Shown here: positions 26,849 through 34,807 of the stretch, piece after piece
Numbering within the stretch: position 1 is the stretch's first letter
Layout of the letters: the number at the start of each line of letters is the position of its first letter
Assembly (NCBI RefSeq): GCF_014698935.1
Contig: NZ_JACVMN010000002.1
Span: 1 to 64,000, forward strand
Reading direction: 5' to 3'
From: Flagellimonas sp. S3867
GTDB taxonomy: Bacteria > Bacteroidota > Bacteroidia > Flavobacteriales > Flavobacteriaceae
DNA: 64,000 nt
Notes under the pieces: generated by a model
The model's input: only the letters and a program-made list of their open reading frames with translations
Databases searched by the model: none
What the model was told of the DNA's origin: nothing
Position numbers and translations under genes: made by a program

Positions 26849-26864
26849 CTAACTAACTCAAAAA
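26849..26864 (-). repeat. 3'-UTR motif copy 2
   Basis: CTAACTAACTCAAAAA is the second copy of the element at 26211-26227. It has the same placement, between the stop codon and terminator of a repeat-protein gene. Confidence 0.6.
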
Positions 26865-26893
26865 TTTGTAAAATGAAAACTAAAACATCCTAC

Positions 26894-27628
26894 TTAGTTT
26901 GCCCTTGCATATGGGTCAAAACCTTCTGGGAGATACACTGAAGCATCAAAACCCAAATCTATATCTTCTTCCTCCATATAATTAATAGAAGTCACTTCAG
27001 CTGAACCTTCATAAGGATCAAATCCTTCCGGCAACATGTACTCACTGTTAAGGCCCAGGTTAAGCTCAACTTCCTCTTCTATATAAGGGATGGAATTCAA
27101 ATCAATATACGTTTCGTAAGGCGAAAAACCTTCTGGCAAATAATCCTTGGTGTTGAAGCCTAGATCATTGTCTTCATACTCCATATAGTTTATGGAATGG
27201 ACATCAACGATGTCGGTATAAGGGTTAAATCCTTCAGGCAAATGCTCGGAAGCATTAAAATCAAGGTTCAACTCAGTTTCGTCTTCGATGTATATAATGG
27301 AATTCAAATCAAAATAAGTTTCATAGGGGTTAAAGCCCTCGGGAAGGTAATCAGAGGTGTCAAACCCCAAATCGTCCACCGATTCTTCTTCTACGAATTC
27401 TATTTCGTTTAAATTCAGTTCAAAGGACAACTCATTATACATAGCGCATAATTTAGAAGTTGCTCCTTCTACCTCAGCATTGATCTGCAATACTGTAAAA
27501 TTGTTCTCAAACGTACCGGTGGATTCCAATTTGGTTTCTACAACAGGGACCGCCGTACTTTGTTGGTCGTTTGCTACAGCGGTACTACCTAAGAGTACGC
27601 AACCGTAAATCATTAATAATTTGTTCAT
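26894..27628 (-). CDS. Secreted LGFD-YLPEGFDPY repeat protein (five repeats)
   Basis: This 244-residue protein has an N-terminal signal peptide (MNKLLMIYGCVLLGSTAVA) and a non-repeat region to about residue 70. Five tandem repeats of 34-35 residues then run to the C-terminus. The LPEGF core falls at residues 95, 130, 164, 199 and 233, each followed by (N/D/S)PY and preceded by LGF(D/N)-like residues. The linkers alternate between DLNSIxYIEEE and VxSINYMEEED types, giving a two-repeat higher-order period. It is strongly acidic. It is a paralogue of the 100-residue neighbour and shares its 3'-UTR motif. No enzyme motif is seen and the function is unknown. Confidence 0.8.
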   Translation of the reverse strand: MNKLLMIYGCVLLGSTAVANDQQSTAVPVVETKLESTGTFENNFTVLQINAEVEGATSKLCAMYNELSFELNLNEIEFVEEESVDDLGFDTSDYLPEGFNPYETYFDLNSIIYIEDETELNLDFNASEHLPEGFNPYTDIVDVHSINYMEYEDNDLGFNTKDYLPEGFSPYETYIDLNSIPYIEEEVELNLGLNSEYMLPEGFDPYEGSAEVTSINYMEEEDIDLGFDASVYLPEGFDPYARAN

Positions 27629-27896
27629 TTTTGATTGAATTTTTTGATTGATGATGTATGCTTATAAGACTACCCATATTCTAAAATGTTACAGCTTTTT
27701 AGTTTTTTTAAGGAAAAACAAATTTCCCCTGAGCTCAGCTATAGGTGGCGTTTCAACGGGAAGCACCAGTAAAATTAGATACTCCCAAAGGTTACTATAT
27801 TCCAGAAAAAAGTTGAGAGTTAATATTTATTTAACAGTCTGTTTTTATGTTTTTTAGGTTCTTTGGTGGCTATTCATTACATCAAACCGACATCAA

Positions 27897-30395
27897 ATGA
27901 TCAAAAACGTTCTTACCAAAGTTTTCTTCGCCCTTTTTCTTATTGGTGCAGTTCAGTCTTCAGACGCTCAACTTTTTAAAAAGAAAAAGAAGAAAACCGA
28001 ACAAAATGCGGACAGTAAACCAAAAAAAGGTGAAATCAAACCTTACGAAAAGGTAATCACCAAAGAGGCAAAAACAGATAAAGGACTTTTTCAAGTTCAT
28101 CAAGTAGAGGACAAACATTACTACGAGATTCCCGATTCTCTTTTTAATAGGGAGATGTTGATGGTAAGCCGAATTTCCAAAACCGCTACGGGAATTGGTT
28201 TTGGAGGAGGAAAAATCAACACCCAAGTGTTGCGATGGGAAAAAAAGCCCAAAAAAGTATTGCTTAGGGTGGTTTCCTACGGAAATGTAGCTGCTGATTC
28301 ATTGCCAGTACATGAAGCCGTGGTCAATTCAAACTTTGAACCTGTGCTCTTTGCGTTTGACATAAAAGCGTTCAACAAAAAAGATTCCTTAAACCTGGCT
28401 ACGGTCATTGAGGTGGACCCATTGTTCAGTAAGGATGTAAAGCCATTGGGCATGCCTGATGGAAGAAGAAAACAATACAAAGTAAGTCGATTGGATGGGG
28501 ACCGCAGCTATATCGAGTCAATTAAAAGTTATCCATTGAACATTGAGGCGAGACATGTAAAAACTTATGCCGCAGGCGCCCCACCAAGCAATCAAAGTTT
28601 AGGTTCCATTTCCATAGAAATCAACAATTCCATGATTCTTTTGCCAAAGAACCCGATGAAGCGTCGCTATTTTGATGAACGTGTGGGTTGGTTTGCAAGA
28701 GGCCAGGTTGATTATGGTTTAGATGCACAAGAAAGTAAAACCGTTCGTTATTTAGATCGCTGGAGACTTGAGGTTAAAGATGAGGATATTGAAAAATACA
28801 AGGCAGGAGAATTGGTAGAACCCAAGAAACCTATTATATATTATGTAGACCGTGCAACACCAAAAACATGGGTTCCTTATATTAAACAGGGAATCGAAGA
28901 TTGGCAAGTTGCCTTTGAGGCCGCCGGATTTAAAAATGCCATCCTTGCGAAGGACCCTCCTACCAAGGAGGAAGATCCCGAATGGTCTCCCGAAGACGTT
29001 CGGTATTCCGTAGTGCGTTATCTAGCATCACCCATTCCAAATGCCAACGGACCTCATGTAAGTGATCCTCGAAGTGGTGAAATTTTGGAATCTGATATTA
29101 ATTGGTACCATAATGTAATGACCTTACTTCGGAACTGGTTCTTTGTGCAAACAGCAGCCATAAATCCTGAAGCGCAAACTGTTGCTTTCAAAGATGAGAT
29201 TATGGGTCGATTAATCCGTTTTGTATCGGCGCACGAAGTAGGACACACTCTAGGGCTTCCACATAATATGGGAAGTAGTGTTGCCTACCCAGTGGATTCC
29301 CTTCGTTCCGCAAGCTTTACCCAAAAATTTGGTACTGCTCCCTCCATAATGGATTATGCCAGATTCAACTATGTTGCCCAACCCGAAGATAAAGGTGTGG
29401 CGCTCATGCCCAATATTGGCATCTATGACAAACATGCAATCAAATGGGGGTATAAACCTATTTTAGACACTGCTGCAGAAGATGAAAAGCCCATTTTAAA
29501 TGGTTGGATCAGAGCTCACGATAATGACCCCAGATATAGATTTGGGCATCAACAAGTTGGCGATATACATGATCCAAGTTCACAAACTGAAGATTTAGGA
29601 GATGACGCCATAAAAGCAAGTTTATATGGTATAGCAAACCTAAAACGTATCATGCCTAACCTTGCAAACTGGACAACCGAAGAAGGGAAGGATTATGATG
29701 ACCTTGGAACATTGTATGGACAAGTTGTTTCTCAGTTCAGAAGATATATGGGACATGTTTCCAATAACATAGGAGGTGTTTACGAATATTATAAAACCGC
29801 TGATCAGGAAGGAGCAGTATATACCCATGTAGACAAAGAACATCAAAAAAATTGCATGACTTTTATGCAAGAGGAATTATTCAAAACGCCCAATTGGCTG
29901 ATTGATCAGGAAATTTTCAATAAAATTGAATATTCAGGTTCCGTAGAGCGTATCCGTTCCATGCAGGTTCGCTATTTGGACAATATTCTTCATTTGGGAA
30001 AACTAGCCCGGATTATTGAGAATGAAACCATCAATGGAACAGAAGCATACGGACTATTGGAAATGATGCGTGACCTCAGAAGAGGAATTTGGTCCGAAAC
30101 CCGTAGCGGTAAATCGATAGACACCTACCGAAGAAATCTTCAAAAAGCACATATCGACCGTTTAGAATATTTGATGACGGCCAAAAATCAAGGTAAATTG
30201 TCAGATTTTGGAGGATATCGTAAATCCACAATCGTGAATACTAGTCAGTCCGATATCCGTTCGGTAGCAAGAGCAGAGCTCAACAATTTGAAACGAGACA
30301 TTAGAAATGGACTTAATAGAACCTCAGATACAATGAGCAGATACCATCTTCAAGATGCCTTGGAACGTATCGACCTGATTTTGGACCCAAAATAA
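27897..30395 (+). CDS. Exported zinc-dependent metalloprotease (DUF5117-type, metzincin)
   Basis: This 832-residue protein has a signal peptide (MIKNVLTKVFFALFLIGAVQSSDAQ) and a Lys-rich linker, then DUF5118/DUF5117-like N-terminal regions (about 60-380). The catalytic site is the extended zinc motif HEVGHTLGLPH (His446, Glu447, His450, His456), with a metzincin Met-turn at SIMDYARF (Met485). A C-terminal helical region follows (about 600-832). This large family is common in Bacteroidota and acts in the periplasm or outside the cell; natural substrates are not defined. It is transcribed rightward, divergent from the five-repeat protein gene, with 268 bases between them in which I see no gene. 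Confidence 0.92.
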   Translation: MIKNVLTKVFFALFLIGAVQSSDAQLFKKKKKKTEQNADSKPKKGEIKPYEKVITKEAKTDKGLFQVHQVEDKHYYEIPDSLFNREMLMVSRISKTATGIGFGGGKINTQVLRWEKKPKKVLLRVVSYGNVAADSLPVHEAVVNSNFEPVLFAFDIKAFNKKDSLNLATVIEVDPLFSKDVKPLGMPDGRRKQYKVSRLDGDRSYIESIKSYPLNIEARHVKTYAAGAPPSNQSLGSISIEINNSMILLPKNPMKRRYFDERVGWFARGQVDYGLDAQESKTVRYLDRWRLEVKDEDIEKYKAGELVEPKKPIIYYVDRATPKTWVPYIKQGIEDWQVAFEAAGFKNAILAKDPPTKEEDPEWSPEDVRYSVVRYLASPIPNANGPHVSDPRSGEILESDINWYHNVMTLLRNWFFVQTAAINPEAQTVAFKDEIMGRLIRFVSAHEVGHTLGLPHNMGSSVAYPVDSLRSASFTQKFGTAPSIMDYARFNYVAQPEDKGVALMPNIGIYDKHAIKWGYKPILDTAAEDEKPILNGWIRAHDNDPRYRFGHQQVGDIHDPSSQTEDLGDDAIKASLYGIANLKRIMPNLANWTTEEGKDYDDLGTLYGQVVSQFRRYMGHVSNNIGGVYEYYKTADQEGAVYTHVDKEHQKNCMTFMQEELFKTPNWLIDQEIFNKIEYSGSVERIRSMQVRYLDNILHLGKLARIIENETINGTEAYGLLEMMRDLRRGIWSETRSGKSIDTYRRNLQKAHIDRLEYLMTAKNQGKLSDFGGYRKSTIVNTSQSDIRSVARAELNNLKRDIRNGLNRTSDTMSRYHLQDALERIDLILDPK

Positions 30396-30399
30396 ATTC

Positions 30400-30407
30400 T
30401 ATTTTTG
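30400..30407 (+). promoter_or_regulatory. Possible -7 box after the metalloprotease gene
   Basis: TATTTTTG matches TAnnTTTG. The nearest TTG upstream (30381-30383) is 16 bases away, which is short for a Bacteroidota promoter. It could drive the small membrane protein gene at 30570 with a leader of about 155 bases. Confidence 0.3.
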
Positions 30408-30569
30408 TAGGAATTTACATGAAGAAATGGCCTTTTTTGGTTAAACTGTGCGTTTTGTCGATTATACCATGCTTTTCGTCCAGTTCACATCTAAAAAAGA
30501 CCATTTCACAACATATGATGGATAAGTGCTCTTGCTTTCCCTATTTTAGTAATCCCAAATCTCAAAATC

Positions 30570-30761
30570 ATGACCTACAAAATCAAGAGCTTCCTTTATT
30601 TTTTATGCTTTGCCATCGCGGCCTATATATACAATAACATTGAGCAAGAAGATGAAAGGTTTCAAAACCAAGTAAACTCCACATCTGTGGTTGAAACCGA
30701 TTTCGAGGATGTCGATAATCTTGATGAGACCCAAGAAGATTCTGTAAAGAAATTGGAGTAG
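30570..30761 (+). CDS. Small single-pass membrane protein, unknown function
   Basis: This 63-residue protein has a basic start and one transmembrane helix (MTYKIKSFLYFLCFAIAAYIY), followed by a strongly acidic tail (EQEDERFQNQ, ETDFEDVDNLDETQEDS). The clear membrane/acidic partition supports a real gene even though it is short. Topology by the positive-inside rule puts the N-terminus in the cytoplasm and the acidic tail outside. I do not recognise a family. It precedes the Spy-like gene by 104 bases. Confidence 0.6.
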   Translation: MTYKIKSFLYFLCFAIAAYIYNNIEQEDERFQNQVNSTSVVETDFEDVDNLDETQEDSVKKLE

Positions 30762-30865
30762 GGTCCAAAAATTCCACGTGTTAAATGCTTCATAAATGAT
30801 GATATGGTGATTAAACCATAGTACATAAGTACTGTCCTAAAACCAAATCATTAAAATTTAAACAT

Positions 30866-31306
30866 ATGAAACAGTTAGCAGTATTGTTGGTCTTGATGAC
30901 CACGATGGGTGTTGTGGCCCAAAAACACACAAAAGGAAGAAAAGGACCAAAGATGGACATGACGGTTGAGCAATTGGCCACCTTAAAAACCAAAAAATTG
31001 ACCTTGGCCCTTGATCTCACCAAAGCACAACAAGCAAAGGTGATGGACATAAGTTTGGAACTGGCAGAGTATCGCAAAGCAAAGTATGCAGAAATCCAAG
31101 CTAAAAGAGAAAGTGGGGAATGGAAAAGACCTACATCTGATGAACGATTTGAATTTGAAAATTCCCGATTAGACCGTCAAATCGCACATCAGCAAAAAAT
31201 GAAGGAGGTATTGAGCAAAGAGCAGTATCAAACCTGGAAGAAATTGAAACTGAAAAAGGGAATGAACGGCAAAAAGAAAATGCAGGAGAAGGGAAGAAGA
31301 GGATAG
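30866..31306 (+). CDS. Spy/CpxP-like periplasmic protein
   Basis: This 146-residue protein has a signal peptide (MKQLAVLLVLMTTMGVVAQ) and a highly charged all-helical mature region. The pattern MTVEQLATLKTKKLTLALDLTKAQQAKV recalls the LTxxQ-type motifs of Spy/CpxP proteins, and a second one appears at VLSKEQYQTWKKLK. Spy binds unfolded proteins in the periplasm; CpxP dampens an envelope-stress kinase. The very basic C-terminus (KKGMNGKKKMQEKGRRG) is typical of Bacteroidota versions. The gene stands alone and ends in a strong terminator at 31324-31360. A 14-base imperfect palindrome, AGTACATAAGTACT, lies about 45 bases before the start. Confidence 0.8.
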   Translation: MKQLAVLLVLMTTMGVVAQKHTKGRKGPKMDMTVEQLATLKTKKLTLALDLTKAQQAKVMDISLELAEYRKAKYAEIQAKRESGEWKRPTSDERFEFENSRLDRQIAHQQKMKEVLSKEQYQTWKKLKLKKGMNGKKKMQEKGRRG

Positions 31307-31323
31307 TGTTTTTTGTTGATTTT

Positions 31324-31360
31324 AGAAGCCGCGCCGGCCATGGACGCGGCTTCTTTTTTT
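31324..31360 (+). terminator. Strong Rho-independent terminator after the Spy-like gene
   Basis: GC-rich 10-base arms AGAAGCCGCG and CGCGGCTTCT enclose an 11-base loop and run into a continuous T tract. Confidence 0.93.
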
Positions 31361-31426
31361 GCCCCATCCTAATCAGACTGTGAAATCAAAATCGTAATTT
31401 GGAATATCCATTAACAATTTGGTTTT

Positions 31427-31804
31427 ATGAATCTCAATCAGGTTACAGTTCCTTCCCTTAACGTTGAAAAAAGTATTGCCTTCTACAACACATTAGGATT
31501 ACAATTAATTGTAAAGGCCCTTCCTCATTACGCTCGTTTTGTTTGTCCAGATGGGAACAGTACATTTTCTATCCATATGGTAGATCAATTACCTATAGGT
31601 GAAGGCATCTATCTCTATTTTGAATGTGTAGATTTGGATGAAAAAGTTGAGCAGCTCCAAGAAAACGGTATTCAAATTGACGAACCGCCTTCTGATCGGC
31701 CGTGGTTATGGAGAGAGGCCCGACTTCATGATCCAGATAATAACCGATTGATCCTATTTTTTGCCGGCGAAAACAGATTGAATCCACCTTGGCGAATTAA
31801 TTGA
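31427..31804 (+). CDS. VOC-superfamily (glyoxalase/bleomycin-resistance-like) protein
   Basis: This 125-residue cytoplasmic protein has the two beta-alpha-beta-beta-beta halves of the vicinal oxygen chelate fold. The first half opens with NQVTVPSLNVEKSIAFYNTLGL, and the second contains IYLYFECVDLDEKVEQLQENGI. The close, REARLHDPDNNRLILFFAGENRLNPPWRI, carries the typical metal-site region. Members include glyoxalases, dioxygenases and antibiotic-binding proteins; the sequence does not fix which. It stands alone between the Spy-like gene's terminator and the SH3-like gene. Confidence 0.88.
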   Translation: MNLNQVTVPSLNVEKSIAFYNTLGLQLIVKALPHYARFVCPDGNSTFSIHMVDQLPIGEGIYLYFECVDLDEKVEQLQENGIQIDEPPSDRPWLWREARLHDPDNNRLILFFAGENRLNPPWRIN

Positions 31805-31912
31805 TTCACTTCTTTCACAAAATTTAAAAATGCCCTTCGAACCATTTTAACATTTTAAGGCGTATATATTATAACACCCATAAGGGCTGTCTTAATCTTA
31901 AAATGATATAAA

Positions 31913-32725
31913 ATGAAAGTAACTTTGATTTCGGCCCTAACCACTCTATTAACTATATTCTTTTGCTCAGCCCAAGATGAAAACAATAATTCTTGGAATG
32001 GGAGTGTTTTTGAACCTGGAGAACAGGTCTATGTCTTTGGTAACAATGTAAAATTGCGTAGTGCCCCAAAAATGGAATCCGAGGTATTGGAATTCTTGAA
32101 AATAGGGGAATGGGTCCAGATTATTGAGAAAACAGAATTCTCATGGCCCTATAATGGATACGACTCCCCTTTTTACAAAGTAAAGTATGATGATGCCACT
32201 GGTTATATTCTTGGTGGGTTATTGTCCATTGAAAAGAAAAACTTGAATGCAATGGATTACTTTTTCGCTTTCTCCAAGGAAGGGAACCGTGACTTTTTGA
32301 ATATTAGAAATGTGGTCAGAGGGGAATACCTTGAACAAAAAATTCCGCTTTCCCATACCAATATCGCTATTCATGTAATTGGTGATAGAGGACTTCCCAA
32401 TTTGGATGGTATTTTATATGTCGATTACATTGCAGAGGCATGTGGTGTAGAAACTGGCGGCATCTATTTTTTTGCACATGCCAGCGGACTCACCAAAGTG
32501 GCCGAGCTTTCTGAAATTTCTGATGCAGGGGTATCCTATCGTTCTGAACAGTTTATTTTTCCAGATGACCAAGGCGGCATTCCTGGTAAAATATTTTTCA
32601 AAAAAGAGCAAGGAGAAAACCTTGATGAAGCTTCGCTTTGGACCAAAACTTTTGTCGAAACCAGACAATTGAGTTGGGTTGATGGCAAGTTGGTTCCAAA
32701 TTATCAGCAAAAAGCACCTCATTAA
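31913..32725 (+). CDS. Exported SH3-like domain protein
   Basis: This 270-residue protein has a signal peptide (MKVTLISALTTLLTIFFCSAQ). A bacterial SH3-like region follows (about 38-105): GEQVYVFGNNVKLRSAPKMESEVLEFLKIGEWVQIIEK and then FYKVKYDDATGYILGGLLS. Bacterial SH3 domains often bind cell-wall peptides or proteins. The C-terminal two thirds (about 110-270) look beta-rich but match no family I can name. It is a single gene, followed about 60 bases later by the tandem operator-like repeats of the SatD pair. Confidence 0.75.
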   Translation: MKVTLISALTTLLTIFFCSAQDENNNSWNGSVFEPGEQVYVFGNNVKLRSAPKMESEVLEFLKIGEWVQIIEKTEFSWPYNGYDSPFYKVKYDDATGYILGGLLSIEKKNLNAMDYFFAFSKEGNRDFLNIRNVVRGEYLEQKIPLSHTNIAIHVIGDRGLPNLDGILYVDYIAEACGVETGGIYFFAHASGLTKVAELSEISDAGVSYRSEQFIFPDDQGGIPGKIFFKKEQGENLDEASLWTKTFVETRQLSWVDGKLVPNYQQKAPH

Positions 32726-32785
32726 TAGATAGATCCTTCCATAAATTTATTGGAGGAATCTCTTCTTTTTTAGAATTTCAAATAG

Positions 32786-32869
32786 TTATCGGTTATTTTA
32801 CAGATATTATCAATTATCGGCTATTTTACAGATATTTGCAATTATCGGTTATTTTACCGATATTTGTAT
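32786..32869 (+). repeat. Three 28-bp tandem operator-like repeats before the SatD gene
   Basis: Three head-to-tail units begin at 32786, 32814 and 32842, each starting TTATCGG(T/C)TATTTTAC and continuing (A/C)GATATT. The last unit contains a perfect inverted repeat, TATCGGT and ACCGATA around TATTTT; the first two differ by one or two bases. Each of the last two ends in GATATTTG, one base away from a -7 box, and the array ends two bases before the ATG at 32872. This is best read as a promoter covered by repressor sites. Confidence 0.8.
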
Positions 32870-32871
32870 TT

Positions 32872-33480
32872 ATGATTGCAGCAATAGCCATAATAACCGG
32901 AGATATCATTAATTCTAGGAAGGATATTCCTGAAGCTTGGTTGCCCAACCTAAAAAAGGTATTGAACAAGTACGGAAAAGAGCCCAAGCAGTGGGAAATA
33001 TACCGTGGTGACAGTTTTCAGATGGAAATATCACCAGAAAAAGCATTGGAAGCGGCCATTCACATAAAAGCTTGTCTAAAACAAAAAAAAGGTATTGATG
33101 TACGTATGGGTATCGGTATAGGTGAAAAAGATTATAGCTCTGAAAAAATAACCGAATCCAATGGTTCGGCCTTTGTATTTTCAGGGGAATGTTTCGAGAA
33201 TTTGAAAAAACAGACCTTGGCCATAAAATCCAATTCCGAGATATTCGACACCCAAATCAATCTTATGATACAACTTGCCTCATTAAGTATGGACCATTGG
33301 TTGCCGGCCACTTCAAGAATTGTAAAGACAGCTTTGGAACACCCCGAAGCCAATCAAAAAGAATTAGCCGCACTATTGGGTAAATCACAAAGTAGTATAA
33401 GCGAAGCTTTACTTCGTGCTGGATTTGATGAAGTGAAAAAAATGATCCAATTTTATATATCCCAACTCACAGAACTATGA
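32872..33480 (+). CDS. SatD-family protein with C-terminal helix-turn-helix
   Basis: I start at the ATG at 32872 (MIAAIAIITGDIINSRKDIP), directly after the repeat array; the frame is open upstream but would read through the repeats. The 202-residue protein opens with the SatD signature ITGDIINSR and continues with EIYRGDSFQMEI, a nucleotidyl-cyclase-like alpha/beta pattern (VRMGIGIGEKDY). The C-terminus (about 150-190) is a winged-helix-like DNA-binding segment (NQKELAALLGKSQSSISEALLRAG). SatD proteins are poorly characterised. Its stop overlaps the DUF3307 start by four bases, so the two are translationally coupled. Autoregulation through the upstream array is the obvious inference. Confidence 0.88.
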   Translation: MIAAIAIITGDIINSRKDIPEAWLPNLKKVLNKYGKEPKQWEIYRGDSFQMEISPEKALEAAIHIKACLKQKKGIDVRMGIGIGEKDYSSEKITESNGSAFVFSGECFENLKKQTLAIKSNSEIFDTQINLMIQLASLSMDHWLPATSRIVKTALEHPEANQKELAALLGKSQSSISEALLRAGFDEVKKMIQFYISQLTEL

Positions 33481-34199
33481 TTTTATTCGCCTTAAAATTG
33501 ATTCTAGCCCATTTTCTGGGCGATTTTGTATTTCAACCTGCCCATTGGGTCGAAGATAAGCTTGAGAAAAAGTGGAAATCCAAATACCTCTATTGGCATA
33601 TCGGTGTACACTTGTTGGCATTACTCCTTTTGCTTCAATTTAACCAGTTGGGCGTTATTGCGGTAATCATTGTTTCCCATTATCTAATCGATTTGGCCAA
33701 GCTTGCCTTCACCAATGAGAAAAATTACAGATGGCTCTTTGCCATAGATCAGCTGCTGCATATTGGGGTTATCATTGTAGTGGTTTATTGGACAACCCCA
33801 TTTGAAATTGATTTCCAAACACTATTCGGAGAGGAAAACCTACTATTTCTAACATTCTTGGCATTTGTGACCTATGTATCTGGTATTATCATGAGAATGT
33901 TATTGGCACCTTATTATGCTGAAGTAATTAAAGATGACCATACTGAAGGTGGTTCACTTAAAAATGCGGGTAAATATATCGGAATGTTGGAACGGTTGTT
34001 CGTATTTGGTTTTATTCTGTTAAATCAATGGGCAGCTATCGGGTTGTTGATAACAGCTAAATCGGTTTTTCGATTTGGTGACCTAAACAAAGGTAAGAAC
34101 AGAAAACTCACTGAGTATGTATTAATCGGTACATTATTAAGCTTTGGCTTGGCCATTTTAGCCGGAATGCTGTACAATTATTTGGTGGAGACCCTATAA
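33477..34199 (+). CDS. DUF3307 multi-pass membrane protein
   Basis: This 240-residue protein has about six or seven predicted membrane helices. It has the family's opening LKLILAHFLGDFVFQPAHWVEDK, with Asp and Gln/Pro residues inside the first helix, and HIGVHLLALLLLL and VSHYLIDLAKL further on. DUF3307 proteins have no established function. It overlaps the SatD gene by ATGA and should be made from the same mRNA under the 28-bp repeat array. SatD-DUF3307 pairing recurs in Bacteroidota as far as I recall, which suggests a regulator-membrane protein module. Confidence 0.9.
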   Translation: MILFALKLILAHFLGDFVFQPAHWVEDKLEKKWKSKYLYWHIGVHLLALLLLLQFNQLGVIAVIIVSHYLIDLAKLAFTNEKNYRWLFAIDQLLHIGVIIVVVYWTTPFEIDFQTLFGEENLLFLTFLAFVTYVSGIIMRMLLAPYYAEVIKDDHTEGGSLKNAGKYIGMLERLFVFGFILLNQWAAIGLLITAKSVFRFGDLNKGKNRKLTEYVLIGTLLSFGLAILAGMLYNYLVETL

Positions 34200-34284
34200 A
34201 AAAAGTCGTTTTAACTTCACTATGTGGTTTTAGTTTTCAATCTCCTTCTATTCCAATAAAATTTGAAACTGGAAAGGGTAAAAG

Positions 34285-34710
34285 CTACCCCAACCGTCGC
34301 TCCTCCTCTTTTATCGGCACATCATTAATACTCGCAAAGCGTTTTTTCATTAAACCTTTAGCATCAAACTCCCAATTTTCATTACCATAGGCACGAAACC
34401 AATCACCATCTTTGGTTTGGTATTCGTATTCGAAACGAACAGCAATGCGATCATCTCCATGAGCCCAATATTCCTTTTTCAATTTATAGTTGCGCTCGTT
34501 TTGCCATTTGTCCGTTAAGAATTGTTGAATCTCCTCACGCCCATGCACAAATTGGGAACGATTTCGCCATTCACTGTCCACCGTATAGGCTTTGGATACC
34601 TTAACCGGGTCCTGGCTATTCCAGGCACCTTCGGCTAGTTGAATCTTCTGTTTTGCTGTGTCCAAAGTAAAGGGAGGAACTGGTAATTTTATCTCGTCTT
34701 CTTTCATCAT
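34285..34710 (-). CDS. DUF1348 (NTF2-like) protein
   Basis: This 141-residue cytoplasmic protein has the cone-shaped NTF2/SnoaL-like fold of DUF1348: [78 protein letters not shown]. The role is unknown; NTF2-like proteins often bind or turn over small hydrophobic molecules. It lies 97 bases downstream of the alpha/beta hydrolase on the same strand, but a terminator hairpin at 34751-34795 separates them, so co-transcription would be partial at most. Confidence 0.9.
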   Translation of the reverse strand: MMKEDEIKLPVPPFTLDTAKQKIQLAEGAWNSQDPVKVSKAYTVDSEWRNRSQFVHGREEIQQFLTDKWQNERNYKLKKEYWAHGDDRIAVRFEYEYQTKDGDWFRAYGNENWEFDAKGLMKKRFASINDVPIKEEERRLG

Positions 34711-34750
34711 GTTTTATACTAATTTGTAATTACAACTAAGTCGTAAAAAC

Positions 34751-34795
34751 ATAAAAAACACTACCCGCAGCATCATGAAAAAAATGTGCTACGGG
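34751..34795 (-). terminator. Terminator after the alpha/beta hydrolase gene
   Basis: On the minus strand, CCCGTAGCA and TGCTGCGGG pair with one mismatch around a 14-base loop and are followed by TAGTGTTTTTTATG. It lies 12 bases past the hydrolase stop. Confidence 0.7.
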
Positions 34796-34807
34796 CAGCG
34801 AACCTAA

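Noticed and set aside
27648..27857. 69-codon plus-strand frame in the gap before the metalloprotease
   Set aside because: Low-complexity A/T-rich DNA with no recognisable protein pattern, no good start context and no neighbour support.
30419..30637. 72-codon frame starting MKKWPFLVKLCVLSIIPCFSSSS
   Set aside because: It has a signal-peptide-like start, but the rest has no domain pattern and overlaps the better small membrane protein frame at 30570. Kept only as a possible leader peptide.
32786..32869. Three 28-bp repeats considered as a CRISPR array
   Set aside because: The units are directly adjacent without spacers, have internal dyad symmetry and end at a start codon, so they fit operators, not CRISPR.
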